Source: Candidatus Iainarchaeum sp.
Lineage (GTDB): Archaea > Iainarchaeota > Iainarchaeia > Iainarchaeales > UBA10219
Assembly: GCA_018304425.1 (NCBI GenBank)
Contig: JAGVWE010000005.1
Span: forward strand, 153,534-217,533
DNA: 64,000 bases
Reading direction: 5' to 3'
Shown here: positions 15,758 to 24,200 of the stretch, one piece after another
How positions within the stretch are numbered: the first letter of the stretch is position 1
Layout: each line of letters opens with the position of its first letter
The notes under the pieces: generated by a model
The model's database searches: none
What the model was told of the DNA's origin: nothing
What the model saw: the letters and a program-made list of their open reading frames with translations, nothing else
Program-made: the position numbers and the translations under genes

Positions 15758-16681
15758 TCAGATGCCTGTTTCCTTGACGGCTTTCCGGGTTTCCTCTGCT
15801 GACTTGCGGAGCAAGGCCAGCTCTTCGCTGGATAACTTTAATTCGGTGATTTTTTCAAGGCCTTTTTTGCCTAAAACGCAGGGAACCCCGACAAACACGC
15901 CGTGCAAACCGTATTCTCCTTCGAGGTAGGCCGAACAGGGGAGGGTTTTCTTTTTGTTTTTCACGATGGCTTCCACCATTTCCGTGATGGCTGCCGCGGG
16001 AGCGAAAAAAGCCGAGCCCGTTTTTAGGTGAGCCACGATTTCGGCTCCGGCCTGCTGGGTGTGTTCAATGATTTCAGCCAGCTTCCGCTTGGACAAGAGT
16101 TTTTCAACGGGTTTCCCTCCAACCCTTGTATGCCGGGTCAAGGGCACCATGTTGTCGCCGTGGCTGCCCAACACCGTCGAGTAAACGTGTTTGGCGGGAA
16201 TGCCCAGCTCTTTGCCGATAAAGTAACTCATCCGGGAGGAGTCCAGCAATCCGGACATGCCGATGAGCCTCTGCCTTGGAAAGCCCAGCGCCTTTTTTGC
16301 CACCATGCACAGGACGTCCAAGGGGTTGGTCACCACGATGACGATGCAGTTCTTGGCAGCGGATTTTTTGATGTGCCTGCATACTTCTTCGACGATCCGC
16401 TTGTTGGTGTTCAGCAGGTCCAGCCTCGACATGCCGGGCTTCCTCGGCACACCGGCTGTAATGACGGCGATTTCCGCGCCGGCCATGCATCGGAAGTCAT
16501 TGCAGCCGAGAACGGAGTGCTCGAAACCCAGCAGGGGCGAGGCCTCCATCAAGTCCAGGGCATGCCCTTGCGGCAGGCCCTCCACCAGGTCAACGAGAAT
16601 GATGTCTCCCAGGTTCTTGAATGCCATCAGGAAGGCGGCCGTGGAACCGACCTTTCCCGCCCCAATAATGGCTATCTTCAA
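15758..16681 (-). CDS. mdh: Malate dehydrogenase (LDH/MDH family)
   Basis: 307 residues. Nucleotide-binding GAGKVGSTAA is at the N-terminus, ITAGVPRKPGMSR carries the arginine typical of malate specificity, VTNPLDVL follows, and GSHGDNMVPLTR contains the catalytic histidine. It would interconvert malate and oxaloacetate with NAD(P). The start codon is TTG at 16681; the next in-frame candidates would remove the Rossmann strand. It lies 18 bases downstream of the glycosyltransferase gene on the same strand. Confidence 0.9.
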   Translation of the reverse strand: MKIAIIGAGKVGSTAAFLMAFKNLGDIILVDLVEGLPQGHALDLMEASPLLGFEHSVLGCNDFRCMAGAEIAVITAGVPRKPGMSRLDLLNTNKRIVEEVCRHIKKSAAKNCIVIVVTNPLDVLCMVAKKALGFPRQRLIGMSGLLDSSRMSYFIGKELGIPAKHVYSTVLGSHGDNMVPLTRHTRVGGKPVEKLLSKRKLAEIIEHTQQAGAEIVAHLKTGSAFFAPAAAITEMVEAIVKNKKKTLPCSAYLEGEYGLHGVFVGVPCVLGKKGLEKITELKLSSEELALLRKSAEETRKAVKETGI

Positions 16682-16699
16682 GCAAAACCCTCAAGCAAT

Positions 16700-17899
16700 T
16701 CATTTACTGTGCCCTAATAGGGTTTTTAATTGTGAGAGGTGCCTGGACCGGGCGAGCACCGCGTAGTTGGCCACCAGCCTTCGCTTGATGTCGGCCAGGG
16801 TCTCCGGCAAGTCGAAGGCTGGCTTTCTCCGCTTTTCCTCTGCTTCGATGATTTCGTTTATTTTTTTGAGGATGGCCTTGTTGTCGGGCTGGATGTTGGC
16901 CGCGTCCAGGGCCTGCCGGTAAAAGTCGAGGTTGCGGAAGAAGAGCGAGAGGTTTTCCCTGGAGGCATGCTCGTACAATTCGCCGAAGCCCAGGTTTTGG
17001 GCGAGCAGGCCGTTGAAATAGCGTTCGAAGAAGTCGGGTTTGGTGAAGACGTAGACGGGTTTCTTGAAGACCACGATTTCGTAGAGAATCGAGGTCCCCC
17101 CGTGGCATAGCACGGCCTGCGCGGACAGCAGGTCTTTGGCGAATCCTTTTTCGGAGAACACCTTGAACTGCAGGTTGCGGTCCTTGCGTGCAACGTTTTT
17201 TCCGTAGACGATGAATTTCTTGTCCGGGAAGAGGGGCAGGAGTTTAAGCACGGGGTCAATCTGCTCATCCGAGCCGTACACGAGCACGTGCTTTCCTTCG
17301 ACAGGGGGGACAGCGGCCAGCAGGCTCTCGCGGACGATGGGGTGGAAGAAGTGGACGTTTTTCTCCCTGGGCTCGGGCTTGATGAGCGAGGGGATGATGA
17401 AGTACTTGGAGGCGATGAAGGCGTTGAGCACCGGTTTTTCCGTCAAATAGTATTCCACCATCTGGTTGAATTTTAGGTGGGGTTTCACGTAGTTCATGAG
17501 GTGCATGTTGGAAATCGTGATGACCGGGATGCGGAACAAGTGCCCGACGTAGAGGCCGTTGACGTCGAAGTCCGAGATGATGAGGTCGGGCTTGAAGTCG
17601 CGCACCAGCTGCACCATTTTCTGGAAGTTGGTGGCAGCAACCCTCGGCAGGAGGGGCAGGCTCTGGAAGAACGTGCGGGCCTTGAGGTATTGGCTGCCCT
17701 TGAAGACCAGTTCAAACCAGTGGAGTTTGGCCCCATTGCGGGCCATTTCCTCCCTGAACTCGCGGCCGAGGTATTCATACCCCGAACCGTAGCTGGCGAT
17801 GAAGACCTGGTGGCGCTTGAAGAGGCTTCGGATGAGCACCGAGCTCCGGGTCGCGTGGCCGAGGCCGAGGCCGCAGACCGTGAAGAGGATGCGGGCCAT
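16700..17899 (-). CDS. MurG-like GT-B glycosyltransferase (MJ1255 family)
   Basis: 399 residues. The N-terminal Rossmann motif FTVCGLGLGHATRS and the C-terminal donor-binding LCHGGTSILYEIV match the GT28/MurG-like family found widely in archaea (MJ1255 type). A UDP-sugar donor, perhaps UDP-GlcNAc, is inferred. The basic C-terminal helix is unusual in being about 70 residues long. Its start is one base after the stop of the HTH gene 17901-18725, so the two form an operon. Confidence 0.8.
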   Translation of the reverse strand: MARILFTVCGLGLGHATRSSVLIRSLFKRHQVFIASYGSGYEYLGREFREEMARNGAKLHWFELVFKGSQYLKARTFFQSLPLLPRVAATNFQKMVQLVRDFKPDLIISDFDVNGLYVGHLFRIPVITISNMHLMNYVKPHLKFNQMVEYYLTEKPVLNAFIASKYFIIPSLIKPEPREKNVHFFHPIVRESLLAAVPPVEGKHVLVYGSDEQIDPVLKLLPLFPDKKFIVYGKNVARKDRNLQFKVFSEKGFAKDLLSAQAVLCHGGTSILYEIVVFKKPVYVFTKPDFFERYFNGLLAQNLGFGELYEHASRENLSLFFRNLDFYRQALDAANIQPDNKAILKKINEIIEAEEKRRKPAFDLPETLADIKRRLVANYAVLARSRHLSQLKTLLGHSK

Positions 17900-17900
17900 T

Positions 17901-18725
17901 TCATTCCCCCAGCAGGCCGTTCAGCTTCGAAAAGGGGCCGATGAATTCCAGGCCGTTGACGTCCAGCAAGGCCTTGATCCCGGGAAAGTAGAAGCTGAGC
18001 CAGAGCTTCTTCCCCTCCCTTGCGTGGGTGGAAAGCAGGGACACGAGGCCCGGCATTTCCTTGAGTTCCACGAGGAGGTTGTTGGCCTTCGGCTTTGAGG
18101 CCGTGACGGTGGACAGTTGTTCCAGGAGCAGGGCGTCATCCGATTCAACGGTTATTTTTTCCGCGTTCAACTTGTTGGCGGCCTCGACCAGCAGGCCCAA
18201 CGTCACCGGGTTGAGGTCCATCCGCCTGGAATCGTTGAAGTCAAAGGCCTTTAAGGCATTGATTTGCTCGGAAAACACTTTGGAGACCTTGCTGAGCTGC
18301 TCGACCTGGGTGAGGATGCGCTGGTTGATGCGGGCGAGTTCCGAGACCGTGAACTCCGTGGAGCCCTTGGCTGCCTTCAACAGGTCGGCATCCGTCTTCG
18401 AGCGCTCGATGAGGGCGTGCAGCAGTTCGACGATGGGGTTGATGCCCAGGTGCGGGTTCTTGGCGCGCACCAACTGGTTCAAGCGGATGAGGAGCTTGGA
18501 CTTCATCTCGGAACTGATTTCCGTGGACGCCTTGTCGGTGATGAAGAGATTGCTGCCCTGCTTGGTGACCAAGCCGAAGGCGCGGAGGTCTTTGAGGGTG
18601 CGGGACAAGGCTGCGCGCGCGGAGTTCAGCGTGGAATAGTTGGCCGCGATTTTGTTGAGCAGGGCATGGTATTCCATGCCCTGGTTCTGCTTGATGATTA
18701 ACAGGACGGCGTTGCGCGCAGTCAT
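17901..18725 (-). CDS. Hypothetical protein with N-terminal winged-helix domain
   Basis: 274 residues. The first 70 (YHALLNKIAANYSTLNSARA, LKDLRAFGLVTKQGSNLFIT) form a winged helix; a predominantly helical middle follows, then an alpha/beta C-terminal part with KKLWLSFYFPG. No family was recognised. It is first in an operon with the MurG-like enzyme. A TATA box TTTTTAAC (18749-18756) lies 27 bases upstream beside the palindrome AGTTAACT, a possible autoregulatory site. Confidence 0.6.
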   Translation of the reverse strand: MTARNAVLLIIKQNQGMEYHALLNKIAANYSTLNSARAALSRTLKDLRAFGLVTKQGSNLFITDKASTEISSEMKSKLLIRLNQLVRAKNPHLGINPIVELLHALIERSKTDADLLKAAKGSTEFTVSELARINQRILTQVEQLSKVSKVFSEQINALKAFDFNDSRRMDLNPVTLGLLVEAANKLNAEKITVESDDALLLEQLSTVTASKPKANNLLVELKEMPGLVSLLSTHAREGKKLWLSFYFPGIKALLDVNGLEFIGPFSKLNGLLGE

Positions 18726-18748
18726 GTTAAGGCAGAAAGAGTTAACTG

Positions 18749-18756
18749 GTTAAAAA
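18749..18756 (-). promoter_or_regulatory. TATA box with adjacent AGTTAACT palindrome
   Basis: TTTTTAAC on the minus strand is 27 bases before the ATG at 18725. The 8-bp palindrome AGTTAACT between box and start may bind the encoded HTH protein; this is inference. Confidence 0.5.
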
Positions 18757-18799
18757 GGAGACGGACGGCTGTTAAGCGACCTGCCCTCTTCGAGGACGC

Positions 18800-18815
18800 G
18801 CGGCCTTTAGGCCGC
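18800..18815 (-). terminator. Hairpin enclosing the eL42 stop codon
   Basis: A perfect 6-bp stem GCGGCC/GGCCGC has the loop TAAA on the minus strand, so the TAA stop of eL42 is the hairpin loop. Possible 3'-end or stability structure. Confidence 0.5.
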
Positions 18816-19091
18816 TTGGAGTTCGACTTTCTTCATCCGCTTGGGGATGACGCGGTAGTGCTTGCGGCCGCACGCCGAGCATTCGGCGACGAAGGCCGGC
18901 TTCTTGGTTTGTTTTTTGACGATCGCCGTGAACTCGGCTTTTCCGCCATAGCCTTTCTTGTGCTTGCGGACGTTCTGCCGCACGCCCCAGGCCATGGCCC
19001 GCGCCGTGCCAGCCTTGAAGAGTTTGAGCTTGTGCGGGGTGTGCGCATTGCACTTGGGACAATAGTCCTTGACTTCCTTGGGAACGTTCAT
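18807..19091 (-). CDS. rpl44e: Ribosomal protein eL42 (L44e)
   Basis: 94 residues, starting MNVPKEVKDYCPKC. Two CxxC zinc pairs (CPKC, CSAC), the KKGYGGKAEF segment and the basic C-terminus KRMKKVELQAA match eL42, a protein near the ribosomal E site found in archaea and eukaryotes. ATG 19091 is chosen by homology; upstream in-frame codons add non-conserved sequence. A TATA-like TTTTAAAC lies at about 19150. Usually rps27e follows eL42 in archaea; it is absent here. Confidence 0.93.
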   Translation of the reverse strand: MNVPKEVKDYCPKCNAHTPHKLKLFKAGTARAMAWGVRQNVRKHKKGYGGKAEFTAIVKKQTKKPAFVAECSACGRKHYRVIPKRMKKVELQAA

Positions 19092-19298
19092 GCAAACCAC
19101 GAAAAAGCCGCTAAAAACAGCTTCAATTGACTCCATTGTCCTGGCAAGGGTTTAAAACCGTTGCGGTAAAGCCGGCCAGGAAAACACGGGTTTTGCCCAA
19201 ACCAACCAAAATAATAATTTTTCGTCAATAGACGTAATACATGCGCGGGCTTTCGATTACCGTCAAACGGCCAAGCAGGCTTTTATTCTAGAGCGTCT

Positions 19299-19523
19299 AT
19301 GGTGCTGGAAGCAGAAGTCAAGCTCAAAAAGTGGGGGAGTTCCATTGGAATGGTCCTGCCGAAGAAGGCCGTGGAAAAGGAGGGGCTCAAGGAGGGCGAG
19401 ACCGTACGGGTGATGATCTTCAAGAAGAGAAACCCGTGGATTGAAAGCTTCGGCACCATGAAATTCTCCAAATCAACCGAGGAAATACTCAAAGAAGTGG
19501 ATGAAGAGGGATGGGATGAGTGA
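19299..19523 (+). CDS. AbrB/SpoVT-type antitoxin
   Basis: 74 residues. EVKLKKWGSSIGMVLPKKAVE and LKEGETVRVMIFKKR form a swapped-hairpin AbrB DNA-binding domain; the acidic C-terminus would bind the toxin. It overlaps the downstream PIN-domain gene, the usual VapBC layout. A short inverted repeat CGTC-AATA-GACG (about 19222-19233) lies upstream. The gap 19137-19298 otherwise holds only A/T-rich sequence. Confidence 0.85.
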   Translation: MVLEAEVKLKKWGSSIGMVLPKKAVEKEGLKEGETVRVMIFKKRNPWIESFGTMKFSKSTEEILKEVDEEGWDE

Positions 19524-19878
19524 AGGCCGGTATTTCTATGACACGAACGCCATTTGCGAGATACTCAAGGGAAACCCGGCCTATAAGGAGCGTTCGAAAG
19601 CCGGTGGTTCGACCACCCTTTTCAATCTCGCTGAATTGAATTATTCGTTAAAACGCCAGGGCAAGGAGCGAGCTGACGAACAAACAACGGACTATGCTTC
19701 CTGTCTCGTCGATGTCACGGTTGCCGATGTCTTAGAAGCCATGAGCCTCCGCGTCATGCGCCGCGCGTTTTCCGTCCCGGATGCCATCGGCTACGTGGTC
19801 GCCAAGCGGTTAGGCCTCAAGTTCCTCACCGGCGACAAGGAATTCCAGGGCATGGACAACGTGGAATTCGTCAAGTGA
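19516..19878 (+). CDS. vapC: VapC-like PIN-domain ribonuclease toxin
   Basis: About 120 residues. YFYDTNAICEIL supplies the first catalytic aspartate, NLAELNYSL a conserved glutamate, PDAIGYVVAKRLGLKFLTGDKEF the C-terminal acidic cluster of PIN nucleases. It overlaps the AbrB-type antitoxin by 8 bases; an in-frame ATG at 19501 would overlap by 23. Toxic RNA cleavage is expected from the family. Confidence 0.88.
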   Translation: MSEGRYFYDTNAICEILKGNPAYKERSKAGGSTTLFNLAELNYSLKRQGKERADEQTTDYASCLVDVTVADVLEAMSLRVMRRAFSVPDAIGYVVAKRLGLKFLTGDKEFQGMDNVEFVK

Positions 19879-19880
19879 AG

Positions 19881-19890
19881 CCTTAAATAC
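19881..19890 (+). promoter_or_regulatory. TATA box for 19912-20202
   Basis: CCTTAAATAC is centred 26 bases before the ATG at 19912. Confidence 0.6.
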
Positions 19891-19911
19891 AAGTTGAGAC
19901 ACGGTTTTTTC

Positions 19912-20202
19912 ATGGCATACAAACTGCCTGGCAAACCCTGGGGCCACGCCCCCTGGAAGCAGCGCAAGAACCAGGGCATGGAAGGCCGGCGAGTACGCAA
20001 GTTGGAGGACAACGAAGCCCGCGCCGCCAGGGATTCGGCGGAAAGGCGGAGGGCCCAGCAGAGCCTCCTCCACGGGCTGTCGCCCGAGCATAAACGCGCG
20101 CTCCTCGCCGAATTGTTTGCGAACGGCCTCAAGCCCAGGGACCAGCGCAGGCCCCAAACCGAAATCGTGGCCGCCTATAAAGCAAGTCACGGGCTCCGCT
20201 AA
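19912..20202 (+). CDS. Small basic hypothetical protein
   Basis: 96 residues beginning MAYKLPGKPWGHAPWKQRK. The protein is rich in Arg, Gln and Ala, mostly helical, with no transmembrane segment. Its composition suggests nucleic-acid binding but no family was recognised. ATG 19912 fits a leaderless start with CCTTAAATAC 26 bases upstream; an in-frame upstream ATG would fall too close to the TATA box. Confidence 0.6.
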   Translation: MAYKLPGKPWGHAPWKQRKNQGMEGRRVRKLEDNEARAARDSAERRRAQQSLLHGLSPEHKRALLAELFANGLKPRDQRRPQTEIVAAYKASHGLR

Positions 20203-20210
20203 AGAAACCC

Positions 20211-20218
20211 TTAAATAG
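20211..20218 (+). promoter_or_regulatory. TATA box for 20245-21039
   Basis: TTAAATAG is centred about 30 bases before ATG 20245. Confidence 0.55.
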
Positions 20219-20244
20219 CCCTTTCGCCTAATGATTGCGGGGTA

Positions 20245-21039
20245 ATGGGTTTGATTGTCAGCCTGATGGCCGGAGTTTTCGAGTTGGTGAAGCGGCCGAC
20301 CGCGGTGTTGCCGGCCCTGGTGGCGGCCTTGTTCCAGACCGGGCTCTTCCTGCTGGCCTGGGAGCCCCTGTTCTCGTTGTTGTTCGAGTTGGGGCCCGGC
20401 GCAGGCATGCCGCGGGGCAGCCTCCTGGAATTGCCTTTCCTGTTGCTGGTTCGGTTCCCCAACGAAATCTCGGTGGCCGTGCTGCTTGCCTTTTTCTCCC
20501 TGGCCGCAGGCAACTGGCTGGTGTTCTCCTACAGCTACCTGTTCCGGAAAGAAAAGCCCCTGGGAACCCTGAAAGCCATGGCCGCTGCCTTGAAGGACTT
20601 CAAGCAAATCCTGGGCCTCACGGTTTTCCTGTTCGCGCTCGGCGTGGTGTTCCTGGCGTTCACCCTCGTCCTGGCCCTGGCCCTGAAACCGCTCGCCGAA
20701 ATCGGCGCAATCCTGTTGCTGGCCTGGCTGGTGCTCGGCTACTACGCTTACCTCAAGCTGTCGTTCACGCCCATCGCCATGCCCTTTGAAGGCGTGAAAC
20801 TCAGGGAAGCCCTGAAGCGGAGCTGGCGCTTTACCCGCGGAAAAATCCCCGCCCTCCTCCTGCTCGGCATCGTGTTGTCGCTGGTTACCTCGCTTTTGTC
20901 CAACGCCGGCAGCCTGGCCTCCGACTTCGTCGAAGAAGAAACCGCCAGCTTCCTCGCCCTCGCCTTCTTCCTCGCCCTGGGAACCGCCTACGCCAACATT
21001 GTGCTCGTCAAGTACTGGCTGGTGGGGCGGGAAAAATAG
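20245..21039 (+). CDS. Polytopic membrane protein (DUF975/GPDPase-membrane-domain-like)
   Basis: 264 residues with about six transmembrane helices. FEGVKLREALKRSWRFTRGK is the amphipathic motif repeated in DUF4013/DUF975 and glycerophosphodiester-phosphodiesterase membrane-domain proteins. Function is unknown in that family. ATG 20245 is the first in-frame ATG after the TATA box; an ATG at 20231 meets a stop after four codons. Confidence 0.65.
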   Translation: MGLIVSLMAGVFELVKRPTAVLPALVAALFQTGLFLLAWEPLFSLLFELGPGAGMPRGSLLELPFLLLVRFPNEISVAVLLAFFSLAAGNWLVFSYSYLFRKEKPLGTLKAMAAALKDFKQILGLTVFLFALGVVFLAFTLVLALALKPLAEIGAILLLAWLVLGYYAYLKLSFTPIAMPFEGVKLREALKRSWRFTRGKIPALLLLGIVLSLVTSLLSNAGSLASDFVEEETASFLALAFFLALGTAYANIVLVKYWLVGREK

Positions 21040-21150
21040 ATGCCTGAAAAACCGGTCCCACGCAGGAAAAGCGCCTGGAAACTCATCCGCCGAGCCACTT
21101 ACAAAGGGCCAGCCACGGACTGCGTGAGGGAAGTGGACACAACCCTATAA
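21040..21150 (+). CDS. Possible 36-residue basic peptide
   Basis: An ATG directly after the TAG of the membrane-protein gene opens a short frame, MPEKPVPRRKSAWKLIRRAT and 16 more residues, ending TAA at 21150. The zero spacing would allow coupled translation, and the basic composition is plausible for a small protein, but no homology or conservation can be judged. It may be chance. Confidence 0.3.
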   Translation: MPEKPVPRRKSAWKLIRRATYKGPATDCVREVDTTL

Positions 21151-21205
21151 GCGGCTCGCACCGTTTGCAAGCCCCTGTGCGCGGCTGAAAGGCCTTGGAA
21201 AAGGG

Positions 21206-21213
21206 TTTATTAA
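21206..21213 (+). promoter_or_regulatory. TATA box for the SMC-like gene
   Basis: TTTATTAA lies about 58 bases before ATG 21268, giving a leader of about 30 bases that contains AGGGGACTGGG. Confidence 0.5.
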
Positions 21214-21267
21214 TCCCTTCAGCGTTAATCCATTGAATTCTGTTTAGGCAAGGGGACTGGGTTGGAA

Positions 21268-24200
21268 ATGATTCGCATCGCGCGCCTCCGTTTGAAGAAC
21301 TTCAAGAGCTTCCGCAAGGCCAACATCCCCTTTCACGAGGGCTTCACCTGCATTGCGGGCAGCAATGCCAGCGGCAAGTGCGTGGTGGGGGACACGAAAG
21401 TCTACCTGTCGGACGGCTCCGCCAAACGCATCGACGAGTTGGTTGAAGCGGCGCTCGCGAAGTCGCAGCAGCCAGAGAAAATGGAGGACGGGTGCTTCAC
21501 CCTCGCCAACCCGGAAAACGTCGAGGTCGCATGCCTTAACACGTGCTCGCTGAAAATGGAGCCCATGCCCGTGCGCTCGTTCATCAAGCGCACGAGCCCC
21601 GCCACGCTCCTGAAACTCACGACGAAAAGCGGGCGCAGCGTCACGGCCACGGCCTACCACCCGGTCTACTCGCTGCAGGACGGAAAGCTCAAGGCATTGC
21701 AGGCCGGCGAACTGAAGGCCGGCACGCGCATCGCGGTGCCGCGGCGCCTCGTCAAGGAAACGCCGGACGGTTTTTTCCGGGAGCTGATTGAAGCGGTCGC
21801 CGAGGAAGACAACCTGTATGCGCCGAATTACGGAGAGTACCGCGAGATTGCGCGCAAGTGGCTGAAGGAAAACGGCCTGACGCAGAAAGCGGGGGCGGCG
21901 CGCACCGGCATCCCTTACCTGGCCTTGAAGTCGTTGCTGGACGGCCAGGCCATGAAGCTGGCATACTTGTTCAGGTTGCTGAAGGCCGCAGGCCACGAAG
22001 CAAAAGAAATAGCCTGCCTGGTTCCGATGGCAAAGGGCAAGACCGGCGCGAAGGAAGTGGTCATTCCCTGGCATAACTCCAAGAAATTCGCGCGGCTGCT
22101 GGGGTACTTGTTCGCGGAAGGCCGGAACTCGACGAACAACCAGGTGTGGTTCACCAACGGCACGCCAGAAATCGTGGAAGACTATGCGAGCCTGTGCCGG
22201 CAGACCCTGGGCATCGAACCATTCGTGAAAAAATACAAGCCGAACGCCTGGGACGCCATCCTGTTCTCGAACCCCGCCAGCCTGTTCCTGGACAAGTTCG
22301 GGTTATGCAGGGGCAAACGCACGAAGCACAAGCGGTTGAACGAATTTTTCATCAGGCACGCGTCGCCTGAAGAGCTGGCGGAGTTCCTGAACGGCTTGTA
22401 TTGCGGCGACGGTTACGTGACTGGCAACACCGTTGAGCTGACCAGCGCGAGCCGGGAGCTGGCTTTAAGCGTGCAACGCCTCCTGCTGATGCTGGACATT
22501 CCGGGGCGCCTCAAGCAGCGCACCAAGCATGCGACCAACACGGGCCGGAGCGGCATCTATTGGAGTGTGAGCGTATTCGGCCAGGAAAACCTCCGGAAAT
22601 TCAACGAGAAAATCCGGCTCGTGCACGAGGCGAAGCGACGAACGCTGGAAAGCGCGGTTGCCGAGCCGCGACGGATCCATTCCAATGTGGACCTCATTCC
22701 GGGGTTGCAAGGCGTTATCCGAGAAACCTGCCAGGTGCTGGGTTCGCACCCCATGCGCAAAACCGACCGCTATCCGAAGCTCCAAGCCTATGCGAGGAAC
22801 CTGTGCGAGGTCAGCCGGCACGGCCTGCAGGAGGTCATCGAAAGGGAGTTCGCTCCCTTGGCGGTCGCGTCCCCGGAGAAGCTGGCCGGCCTCCGGCTGC
22901 TGGCGGAATCGGATGTTCTGTGGGACGAAATCGTGTCCATTGAAGCCTTGGAATCGGCGGAAGAATGGGTGTACGACCTGTGCATCGACGAGCACCACAA
23001 CTTCGTGGCCGACAATGTGTTCGTGCACAACAGCAACATCCTGGACTCCATCCTGTTCGCCTTGGGCGCCACGAGCCTCAAGATGCTGCGGGCCTCGCGG
23101 TTGACCGACCTGGTGAACCATGACGCGGACGAGGACTATGCGAAGGCCGAGCTGGTGCTGAATGAGAACGGCCAGGAAATCGAGGTCAAGCGGCTGATTG
23201 ACAAGAAGGGGCGCGGCGCGGTCAAGCTGAACGGGAAGAAGAAGAGCCTGGATGAGGTCACGGCCTACCTCGAGGAGCTGGGCCTACGGGCCAGCGGCCA
23301 CAACATCGTTGTCCAGGGAGACATAACCAAAATCATCGAGATGAACCCCAAGGAGCGGCGACAAATCATTGACCGGGTCGCGGGCCTCCAGGAGTTCGAG
23401 GAAAAAAAGGAGGAAGCGCTCAAGAAGCTGGAGAAGGTCGAGCAGAAGGTGCGCGAGGTCGGCATCGTCTTGAAGGAACGCGAGCTGTACCTGGGGGAAC
23501 TGGAAAAAGAGCGGGCGCTGGCCCTGAAGTTCGAGCAACTCAACACCGAGTTGAAGCAGTCGAAGGCCACGATTTTGGCGCTGGAGATAAAGAAGGTCAA
23601 GGCCGAGTTGGCGAGCGCGGAAAAAAAGCGGGAGAGCCTGCAGAAGCAGATTGACCGCCTGGCCAGGGAAAAAGAGGGGTTGGCCGAGGAGGGCCGCAAG
23701 GCAGGGGAAAAATTGGAGGAACTGACCCGGAAACTCTTGGAGGCCAGCCAGAAGACCTATTCCGGCATCGGCCGCGAAATCGAGGAAAAAAAGGCGGAAG
23801 CCCGCGTCCTCCGCGAGCGACTGGCGGGTTTGAACCAGCGCCTGCAACAGGATTCCCTGGCCCTCCAGCAACGGGTGGACCAGGCCAAGAACCTGGCCAA
23901 GACCGCGGGCGAGCGGGAGCGGGAACTGCACACCGCGCGGGACAAGCTTCAGGGACTCAGCGAGTCGCTCAAGCAATTGCAGGGCCTGATTGAAGCCAAG
24001 TCCAAGACGGTTTCCGCCAAGAGCGGGGCGTTGAAGGCCAAGGAAGGCCAGATCGAGGGGTTGAAGGCGAGGGCCTTGGAGCACAAGGAGGCCTTGATGG
24101 GCACGCACGGCGAAATCGCGTGGGCCGAGAACCTCCTGGCCTCGCGGGAGCACTCCATTGAGGCCGTGGAAAAGGAGAACGCGGCGTTGCACAAGAAGCT

